Source of the DNA: CAWIMX01 sp963792785
Lineage (GTDB): Bacteria; Acidobacteriota; Vicinamibacteria; Vicinamibacterales; CAVVIG01
Length of the DNA stretch: 64,000 nt
NCBI GenBank assembly: GCA_963792785.1
Contig: CAWBXO010000001.1
Span: 868,001 to 932,000, forward strand
Direction: 5' to 3'
Shown piece by piece: positions 8,783 to 22,195 of this stretch. A program made the position numbers and the translations under genes. How positions within the stretch are numbered: the first letter of the stretch is position 1; the number at the start of each line of letters is the position of its first letter. The notes beneath the pieces are model-generated. The model was not told the origin of the DNA. It saw only the letters and a program-made list of their open reading frames with translations, and ran no database searches.

Positions 8783-9608
8783 GCGTCGCGCCTCCGCCCG
8801 ACCACGGCGATGCCCGCCTCGTCGGCTGCGGCCACGACGGCGTCGCCGTCGATCAGGAGCGTCTTCCCGGCATCGACCGACAGCGCGTCGGCGCCGGCCG
8901 CCTTCATCGCCTCGAATCGTCGACACGCCGACGACCGGCACGTCGAAGCGCATGTCCTGGTTCGGCTTGGCGACCTTGACGATGCGGACGCCCGCGCCCG
9001 CGAGCTGGCCGGCGCGCGCGATCACGGCGTCGGTGCCTTCCATCGCCTCGACGGCGACGACCGCCCGGCCCTTCACCGCCACGGTCTGGCCGACGTCGAG
9101 CCCGGCGATCTGCATCCGCCATCCGGTACCCGAACTCGAGATCCGCCGCCGCCTCGTCGTCCGGCGCCATCCGGCCGAGCACGCCCTCGCCCGCGAGCAG
9201 CGGCGCGAGGAACGCGGTGGAATCGACGAGCGTCGATGCCCTTGTCGCGCAGGGCGTCGGCCACGCCGGCGATGAGGGCGTCGGTGTTCCGGGCCTTGAG
9301 CTTCATCAGGACGCCGAGCAGCGTCAGATCGGGCACGATGTCGGCGAAGAGCTTGGTGTGCTTGACCTGCCCCGCCATGACGGCCTGCGGTGACGCCCGC
9401 CGCTCTTCAGCAGCTTGATGCAGGTGCCGAGCTGGCCGAGCGACACCCAGTGCAGCGCCGCCGTCGGCGCGCGGGCGGCCGCCGCTTCGAGCTCGGGGAA
9501 GGCCTCTTCCTTGATCGCGATGACGGTCACGTCGTGGCCCGCGGCGCGCGCGGCCTCGAGCACGAGGAAGGGAAAGCGGCCGTTGCCGGCAATCAGGCCT
9601 AGACGCAT
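8779..9608 (-). CDS. lpxI: UDP-2,3-diacylglucosamine pyrophosphatase LpxI, frameshifted
   Basis: Lipid A enzyme that hydrolyses UDP-2,3-diacylglucosamine to lipid X. The protein starts MRLGLIAGNGRFPFLVLEAA, a strong LpxI signature, and continues through APTAALHWVSLGQLGTCIKL, MAGQVKHTKLFADIVPD, GVLGRMAPDDEAAADLEFGY and GRAVVAVEAMEGTDAVIARA; the EGTD block is the LpxI C-terminal hallmark. Shifts fall near 9395, 9235, 9115 and 8925. About 275 residues in total. It follows lpxA by 12 bases and overlaps the Gfo/Idh gene. LpxI replaces LpxH in many non-enterobacterial Gram-negatives. Confidence 0.9.
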
Positions 9609-9620
9609 ACAGGCCTCCCC

Positions 9621-10891
9621 CTACTCGTCGGCCAGGACTTCCTCCGCCCGGCGGGTGGCGCGTCGCAGGATGACGCCGCGCTTGGAGGAGCGGATGAAGT
9701 CCACGCAGGTACTGCACCTCCGGGCAGGCCAGCGTGCGGTCCTTCTCGATCTGGGCGAGCGCGCGGCTGGTGTTGAGCTTCGACTGCAGCAGGTAGCGGA
9801 ACGCCCGCTTCAGCTGCGCGATGACGCTCGGGCGAGAAGCCGCGCCGGTTCAGGCCGATGGTGTTCAGGCCGAAGATGCGCGCCGGGCGGTTGCCGACCG
9901 TGCGCGCGTACGGCAGCGCGTCCTTCGTCACCACCGAATAGCCGCCGATGAACGCGTGCATGCCGACGCGGCAGAACTGGTGCACGGCCGATCCCGCGCT
10001 GATGTTCGCGAAGTCCTCGACGGTCACGTGCCCGCCGAGCGTCGCCATGTTGCCGAAGATCGTGTCGTTGCCCCACGTGGCAGTCGTGCGCGATGTGCAC
10101 GTACGCCATGAACACGTTGCGGTCGCCGATCTCGGTGACCCCGCCGCCGCCCCGCGTGCCGCGATGAATGGTCACGAACTCGCGGAAGATGTTGTGCCGG
10201 CCGATCGTCAGCCGCGTCTCCTCGCCCTGGAACTTGAGGTCCTGCGGGATCAGGCCGATCGAGGCGAACGGAAAGATCTCGGTGTCGTCGCCGATCGTCG
10301 GTCGTGCCCTCGATCACGGCATGACGCGCCGATCTTGCAGTTCTCGCCGAGCGTGACGTCCGCCCCGATGAGCGCGTGGGCGCCAATCGTGCAGCCGCGG
10401 CCGATGCGCGCGCGCGGATGGACGATGGCCGTCGGGTGAATGTCGGTCTCGTCGAGGACGTAGCCGAGCAGCAGATCGGCCTCGGCCACGATCTGGTCGC
10501 CGACCGACGCCACGGCGCGGGCGCGCGCGAGCGCCGTCCGGCGCTGCTCCAGCGTGATCTCGAGCCGCAGGCGATCGCCCGGCACCACCTGGCGCCGGAA
10601 CTTGGCGTCGTCGACGCCGCGCAGGTAGACGCGGGCGTTCGGGCGGCCGCTCGTCGCGCTCGAGCAGGAGGATCGCCGCGACCTGCGCCAGCGACTCGAG
10701 CATGAGGACGGCCGGGCAGCAGCGGCGCGCCCGGGAAATGCCCCTGGAAGAACTCTTCGTTGACGGTGACGTTCTTGATGGCGACAAGACGCCGGGCCGG
10801 CTCGTGCTCCAGTGATCGCGTCCACGAGCAGGGACGGATAGCGGTAGCAGAGCCGGTCGAGCAGACCTGGAATGTCGATCGTTGCAGCCAC
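9621..10891 (-). CDS. lpxA: fused FabZ dehydratase - LpxA acyltransferase, frameshifted
   Basis: One reading frame joins two enzymes. The N-terminal 145 residues are FabZ: IDIPGLLDRLCYRYPSLLVD, then (other frame) QGHFPG with the catalytic His near 10740 and LMLESLAQVAAILL with the catalytic Glu, then KFRRQVVPGDRLRLEITLEQ. FabZ ends ...VAEADLLLGYVLDE and runs without stop or start codon into TDIHPTAIVHPRARIGRG, the normal beginning of LpxA. The left-handed helix, AYVHIAHDCHVG (catalytic His) and GFSPE follow. Shifts near 10810, 10720, 10640, 10323, 10303, 10075, 9830 and 9710; deleting one base at two of these restores LpxA. GTG at 10891 starts 7 bases after the skp stop. Acts in fatty acid elongation and first lipid A acylation. 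Confidence 0.85.
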
Positions 10892-10898
10892 CGAGCGG

Positions 10899-11518
10899 CT
10901 AGGGCTGCGTCGCGGGCTTGACGCTCGCGGCATCGAGCGCCTTGACGACGTCTGCGCTCACGTCGAGACCGGGCGTGGCCCAGGCGATGCCCGCGTCGGC
11001 GATGCTGAAGATCATCAGCAAATCCTTCTCGCGGCCCACCTGGTCGAGAATCGGGATCAGCTTGTTATTGAACTCGACCTGCGCGCGCTGGCTCACGTCG
11101 TTCAGCTCGTTCTGCGCGTCTTCCTGGAAGCGCTGGAGCTCGACCGTCTGCTTCTGGATCTCCGCCTGCAGCTGCGCGGCTGCCGCGTCGCTCAGCACGC
11201 CGGCGCCGGTCTGCAGCTTCTGCTGGTTGGCCGCCAGCGCCTTCTGCTTGTCGGCGACCTCGGTCTGCTTCGCCTGCACGGCGCCTGCACCTTGGCGTTC
11301 TCGGCCTTCCCCTCGATCGACTCCTGGGCCACGCGCCCCAGGTCGACGAATGCGTACTTGGCGCCCTGCGGGAACGGCATCGGCGGCCGGGGGGCCGGGG
11401 CGGCCTGGGCCGGCGCCTGCGGGGCCGGCGGCGCCTGCGCGGCCGGGGCCTGCGCGAAGGCGGGGGCGGCGCCCAGGATCAGCACCAGCGAGGCGGCGAC
11501 AGCATACCCTCTCATCAC
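10899..11518 (-). CDS. periplasmic chaperone of the Skp/OmpH family, one frameshift
   Basis: About 205 residues. A signal peptide (MMRGYAVAASLVLILGAAPAFAQ) is followed by an Ala/Pro-rich stretch, the conserved YAFVDLGRVAQESIEGK strand, and a long charged coiled-coil region (QKQTVELQRFQEDAQNEL and so on), then a C-terminal KDLLMIFSIADAGIAWATPG. That order is Skp/OmpH, a trimeric chaperone escorting outer membrane proteins to BamA. A shift near 11285 separates the start from the coiled coil. The gene lies between bamA plus a lipoprotein and fabZ-lpxA, the common bamA-skp-fabZ-lpxA arrangement. Confidence 0.88.
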
Positions 11519-11573
11519 AACTCCTCCACTACTCCCAAAGCCGCTGATTTTAGCATGCGCACGAGTGTTTCCA

Positions 11574-11602
11574 CCACAGAGGCACAGTTCTGTGCCCTGT
11601 GG
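11574..11602. repeat. hairpin of the CCACAGAGGCACAG word
   Basis: CCACAGAGGCACAG is followed after two bases by CTGTGCCCTGTGG, giving a near-perfect 13-base-pair hairpin in the gap between the lipoprotein gene and skp. The same word family occurs in the large palindrome at 40.5 kb. It begins 11 bases after the lipoprotein stop codon in the direction of transcription. Confidence 0.75.
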
Positions 11603-11612
11603 CTCACTCCGC

Positions 11613-12036
11613 TTACGGGTGCAGCACCTGGAGACTGTAGTCCACCGTATCGGTGAGCGAGCCGGTGTCGTAGACGCGGGCGCAGAAGGCCGCCGGGCCG
11701 CCCGACGACCGGCCGCTAATCACCGTGCCCTGCCGCGCCCGGTCGTTCGACAGCACGTTCTGGCAGGTGAGGCCGTCGGCCGACGTCCCGAGCTCCAGGC
11801 CGACCACCGTGCCGTCGCCCGACAGCTCGGTCATCGTGGCCGTGATGTCGCCGGCGGCCAGCACCAGGAAGAACTCGGTGTGCGCGCCGTTCGGATTGAT
11901 CGAGCCGGCGAACACGTCGGTCACCGTCTCGACCGTCGTCGGGGTCGTCGGGGTGCCGCTGTTCGCAGCTCGAGCAGCCGGCCGCCGAGACTGCGAGTGC
12001 CAGGCACGTGAGTGAACACGCGAACCGCCGCTGCAT
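11613..12036 (-). CDS. small secreted lipoprotein, one frameshift
   Basis: About 140 residues. MQRRFACSLTCLALAVSAAGC is a lipoprotein signal with a lipobox ending in AAGC. After a shift near 11950 the mature part reads VTDVFAGSINPNGAHTEFFL, then TEFFLVLAAGDITATMTELS, GLELGTSADGLTCQ and ends in DTVDYSLQVLHP, the look of a compact beta-sandwich similar to a pre-peptidase C-terminal domain. It sits between bamA and skp with 9 bases from the bamA stop. Function unknown; a cell-surface or periplasmic lipoprotein. Confidence 0.6.
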
Positions 12037-12044
12037 GAATGGCC

Positions 12045-14794
12045 TCAAAAAGTGGATCCCACGGCGAACCGGAACTGGAACGCCTTCTGCGGCTGCAGGT
12101 AGTTATTGAGCACGCCGCCGCGCTGGGGATTGTACGCAAAGATCAGCCGGAACGGCACGTTGAGCACCGGCATCAAGAACCGCACCTCGGCGCCCGTCGA
12201 GGTCTTGAACGCGCTCTGCTGCCCGACCACGCGCGTCGTCGCTGCCGTCGGGCGCGCTCGGATCGGAGATGCGTGCCGGCGAGCGAGCGCGGATCGTAGA
12301 GGCCGGGTAGATCGGCTCAGACGATGTCCTCGTGCCAGGAGAACGGCTGGCCGACGTCGCGCACCTGGCCCGCGTCGTAGAAGAGCACCAGGCGCACCGG
12401 GCCGGCGATGATGAAGTTCTGCTCGAGGTTGAACAGCAGGCTCTTGTTGCCGCCGAGCACCAGGCCCGTCGACGGGTCCGACGGCCCGATCGAGCGGATG
12501 TCGAACCCGCGGATCGCTGTACTCGCCGCCCAGGAACAGCTTCTCGAAGATCGGGAGATCGCTGCCCTTGTAGGCGCGGATGTACTGCCACTGGCCGCGG
12601 ACGCCGAGCGACATCTGCGCGTTCTGCTTCCAGAACTAGACGCCCTCGAGCATCGGCTTGGAGAAGCTCGTGTTGCCGCCGAGCCCGGCCACGTCCAGCG
12701 ACGCCGTGAGCCGGCGGCCGCTCGTCGGGAAAGATCGGGTTGTCGACCGTGTTGTGCACGAAGCTCGGCATGATCTTGCTGATGATGCGCTCGCCGCCCT
12801 GCGCCGAGGAGGAGCGAGTCGCGCAGGAAGGGATTGCGCGCGAGCACAGTTCCGGCGAATTCAGCACGTCGCTGATTTCGGTGACCTGCACGCGCTGGTA
12901 GCTGTAGTTCAGGAACATGCGCGTGAAGCCGGCCAGCGGGAAGCCCGCCGTGAGCACGCCGCCGACGGAGCGCTGCGTGAACTGGCCGATGTAGCGGACG
13001 TCGCTGGCGGAAGAGGTTCGACGCCGCCCGTGATGTTGCGGTCGAACAGGAACGGCTCGGTGAAGCCGACCGTAGTAGTTCTGCGCGCGCGACCCGGCCT
13101 GCAGCGACACCGTCAGGCTCTCGCCGCGCCCCAGAAAGTTCGCCGTCTGGAACGACAGCTGGCCGAAGAAGCCCTCGAACTCCGAGACGCCGGCGCCGAA
13201 GCTGAGCTGGTTGCGGTTCTGCTCCTCGAGCTTCAGCCTGACGTCGACCTTGTTCGTCTGCGTCCGGCGTCTTGTCGATGAAGACGTCCGTTGCCGGGCC
13301 CTCGAGCGGCTTGAAGTAGCCGAGCTGGTTCAGGCGCTTGATGCTGTACTTCAGCGCCTCGGTATTGAACACGCCGTTCTCGACGAGCCGCAGCTCGCGC
13401 CGGATCACGTTGTCGTGGGTCGTCGTGTTGCCCGACGAACGTGATGCGGTTGACGAAGTACTGCTTGCCCTCCTGCATCCGCATCGTGACGTCGACGATC
13501 GGCGGGCCCTGGCGCTCGGCCGCGCCGACGCCGGCCGCCAGCGCCGCGGGCGCCTGCGCCTCGGCCGGGTTCGGATCGTCGCGGAACTCGAAGTCGGGAA
13601 AGCCGGTGAACTCGAAGTAGCCGCCGCCGCCGTACACTTCGCGCGCCTTCTCGAAGCCCTTGCGGACCTTCTTCGGCGCTGTAGTACCTCGCCGGGCTTC
13701 ATCTTGAACAGCGGCCGCAGCTGGTCGTTCTTGACGACCGTGTTGCCGGCGAACGTCGATGGCGCCGACCTTGTAGCTGCCGGCCCTCGGTCGACCGGGA
13801 TGCGCAGCTCGATCCAGCGGGTCTTCTTGTCTTCGAGTCCTCGAGCACGTCGCGCCTGCGGCGCGCCGACGTTGGCCCGCGATGTAGCCGTGGTCGCCGG
13901 TAGTACTGCGATGATGCGGTCGGCGTCCTCGTCGAACTTAGCTCCTCCTGGTACGTGCCGCGGCCGCTCATGAACGACAGGAACCAGTGCCCCTTGTTGT
14001 TCTTCATCTGGCTGCTTCAGCGCCCGGTCGCTGATCGCCTGGTTGCCGATGAACTCGATCGTGCTGGATCTTGACCTTCGGCCCCTCGTCGATGTGGAAG
14101 GTGAGGTGGACCAGCTTCGGGCCGCCCGGCATCTCCTTGATTTCGTGCGTGACCTCGCGCGTACTGGTAGCCCTTCTCGCTTCATCATGTCGCGGACGAT
14201 GCCCTCGACCTTCCGCACGAGCGCCGGGATCGATGAACGTGTCGAGCCGGATCTGTGCGTTCTGCTCCTTCAGCTTCTCGTCGATCTTCGACGGCTCGAT
14301 CTTCTTCGAGCCGGCGTAGTCGACGATCTTGACGCGCTGCCGCTCCTCCATGTGGTACGATGATCAGCTTGCCGACGACGCCGTTCGGGAAGTTGTAGTC
14401 CGTCGTCTCGATCCAGAGGTTGTCGAGGAAGTTGGTGGCCCAGAGCCGGATGAAGTCGTCGCTGCATCACCTGTTCGATCGAGTCGTCGTAGGGCACCCA
14501 CACCGGGATCCTGGGACGGCTTGGACACGTGGTCCTTGAGCTGGATGTAGTAACAGGTAGGTTTGCTGTCGACCAGCGAGGCTGCCGCCCTGCGCGTCGA
14601 AGCAGGGCGCGACTGGTACACGACCGGCCCGGAGCCGGCCGGCGGCTGGACCGCCGGCGGCGGCAGCGGGATGCCGCAGATGCTGGTGGCGCCGGCCGGG
14701 GCGGCCTGGCGCGGGCGGCCTGGGCCAGGGCGGCCACGAGGCGGCCAGCAGGACCGCCGCGGCACGCGCCAGACAGGCGCAGCAATTTCACCAT
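12045..14794 (-). CDS. bamA: outer membrane assembly factor BamA, many frameshifts
   Basis: Essential outer membrane insertase. The signal region is followed by several POTRA repeats, recognisable as VKIVDYAGSKKIEPSKIDEK, IEFIGNQAISDRALK, TFAGNTVVKNDQLRPLFKMK and YFVNRITFVG with NVIRRELRLVENGVFNTEAL. The C-terminal barrel carries NRNQLSFGAG-like sequence and ends FQFRFAVGSTF with the terminal Phe of the outer-membrane beta-signal. The estimated length of about 910 residues is long for BamA because of a Pro-rich N-terminal extension. At least fifteen frame changes occur between 14.7 and 12.3 kb; since the gene is essential these must be errors. It starts the envelope block bamA - lipoprotein - skp - fabZ-lpxA - lpxI. 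Confidence 0.88.
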
Positions 14795-14836
14795 CAACCC
14801 TTTACTCTACCGGATTTTAGACGCCGAAGGACAGGT

Positions 14837-14853
14837 CCCGGCCGGAGGCCGGG
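14837..14853. repeat. GC-rich hairpin CCCGGCC-GGA-GGCCGGG
   Basis: A perfect 7-base-pair stem with a 3-base loop lies 43 bases upstream of the bamA start codon. It could be an mRNA leader structure; there is no U-tract on either side, so a simple terminator is unlikely. Confidence 0.5.
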
Positions 14854-14870
14854 CCCCAAAGAGCCTCTGA

Positions 14871-14974
14871 AAGTGAGGAGTCAGGAAGTGAGGAGGTCAG
14901 GAAGTTGGTTCGGGTTCGGGGTTCGGGGTTCTGAACTTCCTGACTTCCTGACTTCCTGACTTCCTCACTTCCCC
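14871..14974. repeat. word-repeat palindrome GGAAGTGAGGAAGTCAG between clpC and bamA
   Basis: The left half repeats AAGTGAGGAGTCAGGAAGTGAGG-type words, the centre repeats GTTCGGG four times, and the right half is the complement (ACTTCCTGACTTCC repeated, ending CTCACTTCCCC). The whole gap can fold as one long imperfect hairpin. It starts 6 bases after the clpC stop codon. The same word fills the dnaK-dnaJ gap at 33.98-34.08 kb. Confidence 0.85.
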
Positions 14975-14979
14975 TGTCA

Positions 14980-17431
<2,452 letters not shown>

Positions 17432-17486
17432 CCGGGCTACCTAGGTGAAAGCCGACGTGGTTGTGGTCACGGATCGCTCTGACCAC

Positions 17487-17515
17487 AGTATACGGCATAG
17501 GCGCGCCGCCACCAA
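17487..17515 (-). promoter_or_regulatory. sigma-70-type promoter of clpC
   Basis: On the minus strand TTGGTG (17515-17510) is separated by exactly 17 bases from TATACT (17492-17487). The predicted start of transcription lies about 50 bases before the clpC ATG at 17431. The near-consensus -10 is striking in this GC-rich sequence. Confidence 0.6.
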
Positions 17516-17601
17516 TGTCCATCCGGCGAGTAAGTTGCTGGCTTCGCTAGGGTTCCCGCCCCACTCCGCCGCCCGAAGCAGCCGTCGACAGGTGCGCCGC
17601 T

Positions 17602-18300
<699 letters not shown>

Positions 18301-18302
18301 GC

Positions 18303-19564
18303 TCACTCGTACCGCAGCGCCTGCGCCGGGTCGAGTTCGCGGCCTGGCGCGACGGGATAGATCGTCGCCACGAAGCAGATCAGCGATCGCGCGCCGACGA
18401 CGACGAGCGCGAAGTCGAGCGGCAGGACCTTGAACGGCATGTGCGAGATCTGGTAGACGTCGGCCGACACCTTGATCAGCTCGTAACGGTCCAGCACCGC
18501 ACGACAGGCCAGCGCGCCCAGGCCGGCGCCCACGCACCGTGCCGACCACGCCGATGATCAGCCCCTGCAGCATGAAGATCAGCGTGACGCTCCGCGCGCT
18601 CGCCCCATCGTCTTCAGGATCGCGATGTCGCGGTGCTTCTCCATCACGAGCAGGATCAGCGACGCGACGATGTTCAGCGCCGCGACCATCACGATGAGGC
18701 CGATGGTGAGCGAGATCGCGATCTTCTCGAGCGAGAGCGCCGAGAACAGCGACCTGGTTCATCTGCGCCCAGTCCTCGGTGAAGTACTCCGGCCCCATCG
18801 TGTTGTCGATGCCGCGCGCCACCGCGGTCGCCCGGAAGATGTCGTCCACCTTGCAGCTGGATCAGGTCGACCTCGGTCTTGTCGAAGCAGCCGCTTGGCG
18901 ACGTCGAGCGAGATGAAGCCGTAGGTGCAGTCGATCTCGAACAGGCCGATCGAAAACACGCCCGCCACGCGCACGGGCCGCGGGTAGATCTGGCTGCCGC
19001 CCGGCGTGAGCGTGCCGTGCGGCGTGAGGATCTGGATCGTGTCGCCGACGCCCACGCCGAGCGACGCGGCGAGGTCCGTGCCGAGGAGGATGCCGTTGTG
19101 CATCGCGGCGTTGCTGGCGTCGGGCGCGTCGGACGGCGCGAGATCGTCGAGGCTCCCCTGCCGCATCGCCGGAAGGATGTCGGTGACGCTCGGCTCGAGC
19201 GCCGGGTCGACGCCCTTGATCGTCGCGAAGGCCTGCGCGCTGCCCGTCGACATCAGCAGCGCCTTGTCGAGGATCGCGGGCGCCGCGCCGACCACGTGCG
19301 GCAGCTGCTCGCAACTTCTGCGACCTCGGCGCGGTAGTCGGTGATGCCGCTGGCCTTCCAGACGAAGATGTGCGGGTTGGAGCCGAGGATGCGGTCGCGG
19401 TATTCCTGCTGGAGCCCGGTCATCAGCGCCAGCGCGATCACCGGGGCCATCACGCCGACGATGACCCCGAGCGTCGAGACGAGCGAGATCACCGAGATGA
19501 ACGCCTGCTTGCGCTTGGCGAGCAGGTAGCGCAGCGCGATCTGCAGCTCGAAGGGAACGGTCAC
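18303..19564 (-). CDS. LolC/LolE-family lipoprotein-releasing permease, frameshifted
   Basis: About 415 residues, an FtsX/MacB-type permease. The N-terminus PFELQIALRYLLAKRKQAFI with the following SVISLVSTLGVIVGVMAPVI is the LolC/E signature; the periplasmic part includes PAILDKALLMSTGSAQAFAT and GGSQIYPRPVRVAGVFSIGL. The C-terminal membrane helices include VTLIFMLQGLIIGVVGT and the protein ends in APGRELDPAQALRYE, typical of LolC/E (PAEALRYE). Shifts near 19310, 18890, 18755 and 18535. A single permease gene rather than separate LolC and LolE suggests a homodimeric LolF-type system. GTG start at 19564. Confidence 0.85.
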
Positions 19565-19587
19565 GGTACGATGATGTCACAAAAGCA

Positions 19588-19682
19588 AAGGCAACCACGA
19601 AGGCACGAAGGCACGAAGAAGGGCTTCAACCGATCCGCCGAAATCCGTCTGCGTGTCCTTCGTGCCTTCGTGCTTGCATTTC
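19588..19682. repeat. word-repeat palindrome CACGAAGGCACGAAG between lysS and lolC/E
   Basis: AACCACGAAGGCACGAAGGCACGAAGAAGG on the left is mirrored by GTCCTTCGTGCCTTCGTGCTTGC on the right, separated by about 40 bases. AAAAGCAAAGGCAA and TTGCATTTCC extend the outer arms loosely. The element begins a few bases after the lysS stop codon in the transcribed direction. A single arm of the same word stands at 26.95 kb. Confidence 0.85.
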
Positions 19683-19687
19683 CGTGA

Positions 19688-21191
19688 TCACCGTTCGCGG
19701 CGCATCAGCGGGAACAGGATGACGTCGCGAATCGACGGCGCTGTTGGTGAGGAGCATCACCAGCCGATCGATGCCCGACGCCCTCGCCGGCGGTCGGCGG
19801 CAGGCCGTACTCGAGCGCGCGGATGTAGTCCTCGTCCATCTCGTGCGCCTCGAGGTCGCCGCCGGCGCGCTGGGCGAGCTGGGCCTCGAAGCGCCGGCGC
19901 TGCTCGGCCGGATCGTTCAGCTCGCTGAACGCGTTGGCCACCTCGAATCCGCCGATGTAGAGCTCGAACCGCTCGACGGTGTCGGGGTCGTCCGGCCGCT
20001 GCTTGGAGAGCGGCGACACCTCGGTCGGGAAGTCGTAGACGAACGTCGGCTGCACGAGCTGGTCCTCGCAGAGGGCCTCGAAGATCGACGTGGCGATCTT
20101 GCCGGCGCCGTCGCCCTTCTTCACCTCGACGCGCAGCTCGCGCGCGAGGGCCGCGGCTTTCGCCCGGTCGCGCAGATCCCCGGCGGCCACCTCGCGGCCG
20201 AGCCGCTGCGATGCCGCGTCGCGCGCGGCTTCGCGCAGCGACAGCCGGGCGAACGGCGCGGCCAGCGAGATGTCGTGGCCGTTGAACGTGACGCGATCGG
20301 CGCCGATCGCCGCCTGCGCCGTGTGCGCGATGAGCGCCTCGGTCACGTCCATCAGCGTCCGGTAGTCCGCGTACGCCTCGTAGAACTCCATCATCGTGAA
20401 CTCGGGGTTGTGCTGCGTGGAGATCCCCTCGTTCCGGAAGTTGCGGTTGATCTCGAACACGCGCTCGAGGCCGCCCACGGTGAGGCGCTTGAGGTACAGC
20501 TCGGGCGCGATCCGCAGGTAGAGGTCCATGTCGAGCGCGTTGTGGTGCGTCATGAACGGCCGGGCCAGCGCGCCGCCCGCGATGCGGCTGCATCATCGGC
20601 GTCTCGACCTCGAGATAGCCGCGCGCCGTCATGAACGCCCGGATCGCCGAGACGACGCGGCTTCGGACCTCGAAGACCCGGCGCGCGTCGGGGTTGACGA
20701 TCAGATCGAGATAGCGCTGGCGGTACCGGATCTCGACGTCGGTCAGGCCGTGCCACTTCTCCGGCAGCGGCAGCAGGCACTTGGCCAGGAAGTGGAGCCG
20801 CGACGCCCAGATCGTGAGCTCGTTCGTCTTCGTGCGGAACAGACGCCCCTCGACGCCGACCCAGTCGCCGAAATCGAGGAGCTTGAAGATCTGGAAATCG
20901 AGCGCGGGCAGCGAGTCCTGGCGGACGTAGACCTGGATGCGCGACCGCCCGTCGGAGAGCACGAGGAAGTTGGCCTTGCCGAACGCCCGGATGGCCAGCA
21001 TGCGGCCGCTCGTGATCGTGTCGACGCGTTCGGCCTCGAGGGCGGCCTGGTCGCGCGCGCTGTAGGCGTCGACGAGATCGCTCACCGTGTGGCGGCGCTC
21101 GAAGCGTGCGCGGGTAGACCTCGACGCCGAGGGCGCCGAGGGCCGCGAGGTTCGCGCGGCGCTGCTTGATCAGTTCCTCTTCTGAAGCCAT
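19688..21191 (-). CDS. lysS: lysyl-tRNA synthetase, class II, frameshifted
   Basis: About 500 residues. The N-terminal OB-fold anticodon domain (SGRMLAIRAFGKANFLVLSD; RIQVYVRQDSLPALDFQIFK; LFRTKTNELTIWASRLHFLA) is followed by the class II catalytic core: motif 1 around VFEVRSRVVSAIRAFMTARG, motif 2 FRNEGISTQHNPEFTMMEFY, and motif 3 region GEGIGIDRLVMLLTNS-like at the end. Shifts near 21113, 20590 and 19740 break it; at 21113 removing one base restores YPRRFERRH. It lies 5 bases downstream of nusB. The stop at 19688 gives the usual ending ...RDVILFPLMRRER. Confidence 0.92.
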
Positions 21192-21196
21192 GGGTC

Positions 21197-21631
21197 CTAG
21201 GTCGTCTGGTCGCGCTTCCGCCGGATGGCGTCGAGCATGCCGTTGATGAACTTCACCGCGTCTTCCGTGCTGTAGGTCCGCGCCAGCTCGAGGGCCTCGT
21301 TGATCACGACCGCCGGCGGCGTGGACGGGTCGGTCATCAGCTCGGCGACCGCCACGCGGAGGATCAGCCGATCGACGACCGCCATGCGCTCGGGCCGCCA
21401 GCGCTCCGTGGTGTCGGCGATCTGCACGTCGATGTCCGCGAGCCACTCCACGGTCGCCCGCGCCAGCGCGCCGCCGAACGCGCGCACCTCGTCGGCCGGC
21501 CCGTCCTCGTCCGGCCATTGCTGGTCGAACACCGTGGCGATGGCCTGCTCCAGATCGATCCCGCCGATCTCGCACTGATACAGGATCTGGAGCGCGGCCT
21601 CTCGCCCGCGCCGCCGGAGGCTCTTCTTCAA
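21197..21631 (-). CDS. nusB: transcription antitermination factor NusB
   Basis: Intact 144-residue all-helical protein that binds boxA RNA with NusE/S10 during rRNA antitermination. Features: RRRGREAALQILYQCEIGG at the N-terminus, WRPERMAVVDRLILRVAVAE and the closing PAVVINEALELARTYSTEDA with KFINGMLDAI, all NusB hallmarks. The start overlaps the end of ribH by four bases, the widespread ribH-nusB pairing, and lysS follows in the same direction. Confidence 0.95.
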   Translation of the reverse strand: MKKSLRRRGREAALQILYQCEIGGIDLEQAIATVFDQQWPDEDGPADEVRAFGGALARATVEWLADIDVQIADTTERWRPERMAVVDRLILRVAVAELMTDPSTPPAVVINEALELARTYSTEDAVKFINGMLDAIRRKRDQTT

Positions 21632-22098
21632 CGCGCCGGCGTCCGAGGCGCCAGGTTCCGGGCCACCGCCGCCATCTCCACGGCCGCGGCCGCGGCCTCC
21701 CAGCCCTTGTTCGACGGGCCGTCGCCGGCCCGCGCGAGCGCCTCTTCGGCGGAGTTCGTGGTCAGCACGCCGAACGTCATGGGCACGCCGCTCGCGATCG
21801 CCGCCTCGGTGATGCCGCGCGCGACGGCGTCCGCGATCACCTCGAAGTGCGCGGTCTCGCCCTTGATCAGACAGCCGAGGCAGACGATCGCGTCGAAGCG
21901 CCCCGTGCCCGCCGCGCGAGCCGCCGCTTGCGGGATCTCGAACGCCCCGGGCACGGCGATCGCCGTCACATCGGCCTCGGCCACGCCCGCCGCCGCGAGC
22001 GCCGCGCGCGCGCCGGCCTGCAGCTTGTCCGTGACGAAGTCGTGATAGCGCGACGTGACGATGGCGATGCGGGCGCCCTTGCGGCCCTTTGTTGGCAT
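21628..22098 (-). CDS. ribH: 6,7-dimethyl-8-ribityllumazine synthase
   Basis: Intact 156-residue lumazine synthase, penultimate enzyme of riboflavin synthesis. It contains IAIVTSRYHDFVTDKLQAGA, the substrate loop VPGAFEIPQAAARAAGTGRF, VCLGCLIKGETAHFEVIADA with the catalytic His, and PMTFGVLTTNSAEEALARAG. Other rib genes are not in the window. I looked for an FMN riboswitch upstream and did not see one; instead a GC hairpin (22109-22132) lies just before the start. Confidence 0.95.
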   Translation of the reverse strand: MPTKGRKGARIAIVTSRYHDFVTDKLQAGARAALAAAGVAEADVTAIAVPGAFEIPQAAARAAGTGRFDAIVCLGCLIKGETAHFEVIADAVARGITEAAIASGVPMTFGVLTTNSAEEALARAGDGPSNKGWEAAAAAVEMAAVARNLAPRTPAR

Positions 22099-22108
22099 TT
22101 ATTTATCG

Positions 22109-22132
22109 CGGTGGGGCCCCACCCCCACCGCA
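22109..22132. repeat. GC hairpin GCGGTGGGG...CCCCCACCGC upstream of ribH
   Basis: Complementary arms of about ten bases (GCGGTGGGGC and CCCCCACCGC) flank a short loop immediately upstream of the ribH start codon, followed on the minus strand by an AT-rich GATAAATAAATG. It may act as a leader structure that affects ribH translation; it is not a known riboswitch as far as I can see. Confidence 0.5.
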
Positions 22133-22195
22133 CTGCCGTCGCTTACGCTCCGGATCTTGTTCAGAAACATCTGTCTGCTTCGTCAACGATTCAGC

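Noticed and set aside
22099..22195. Possible FMN riboswitch before ribH
   Set aside because: I could not find the conserved RFN-element sequence blocks; only a simple GC hairpin is present.
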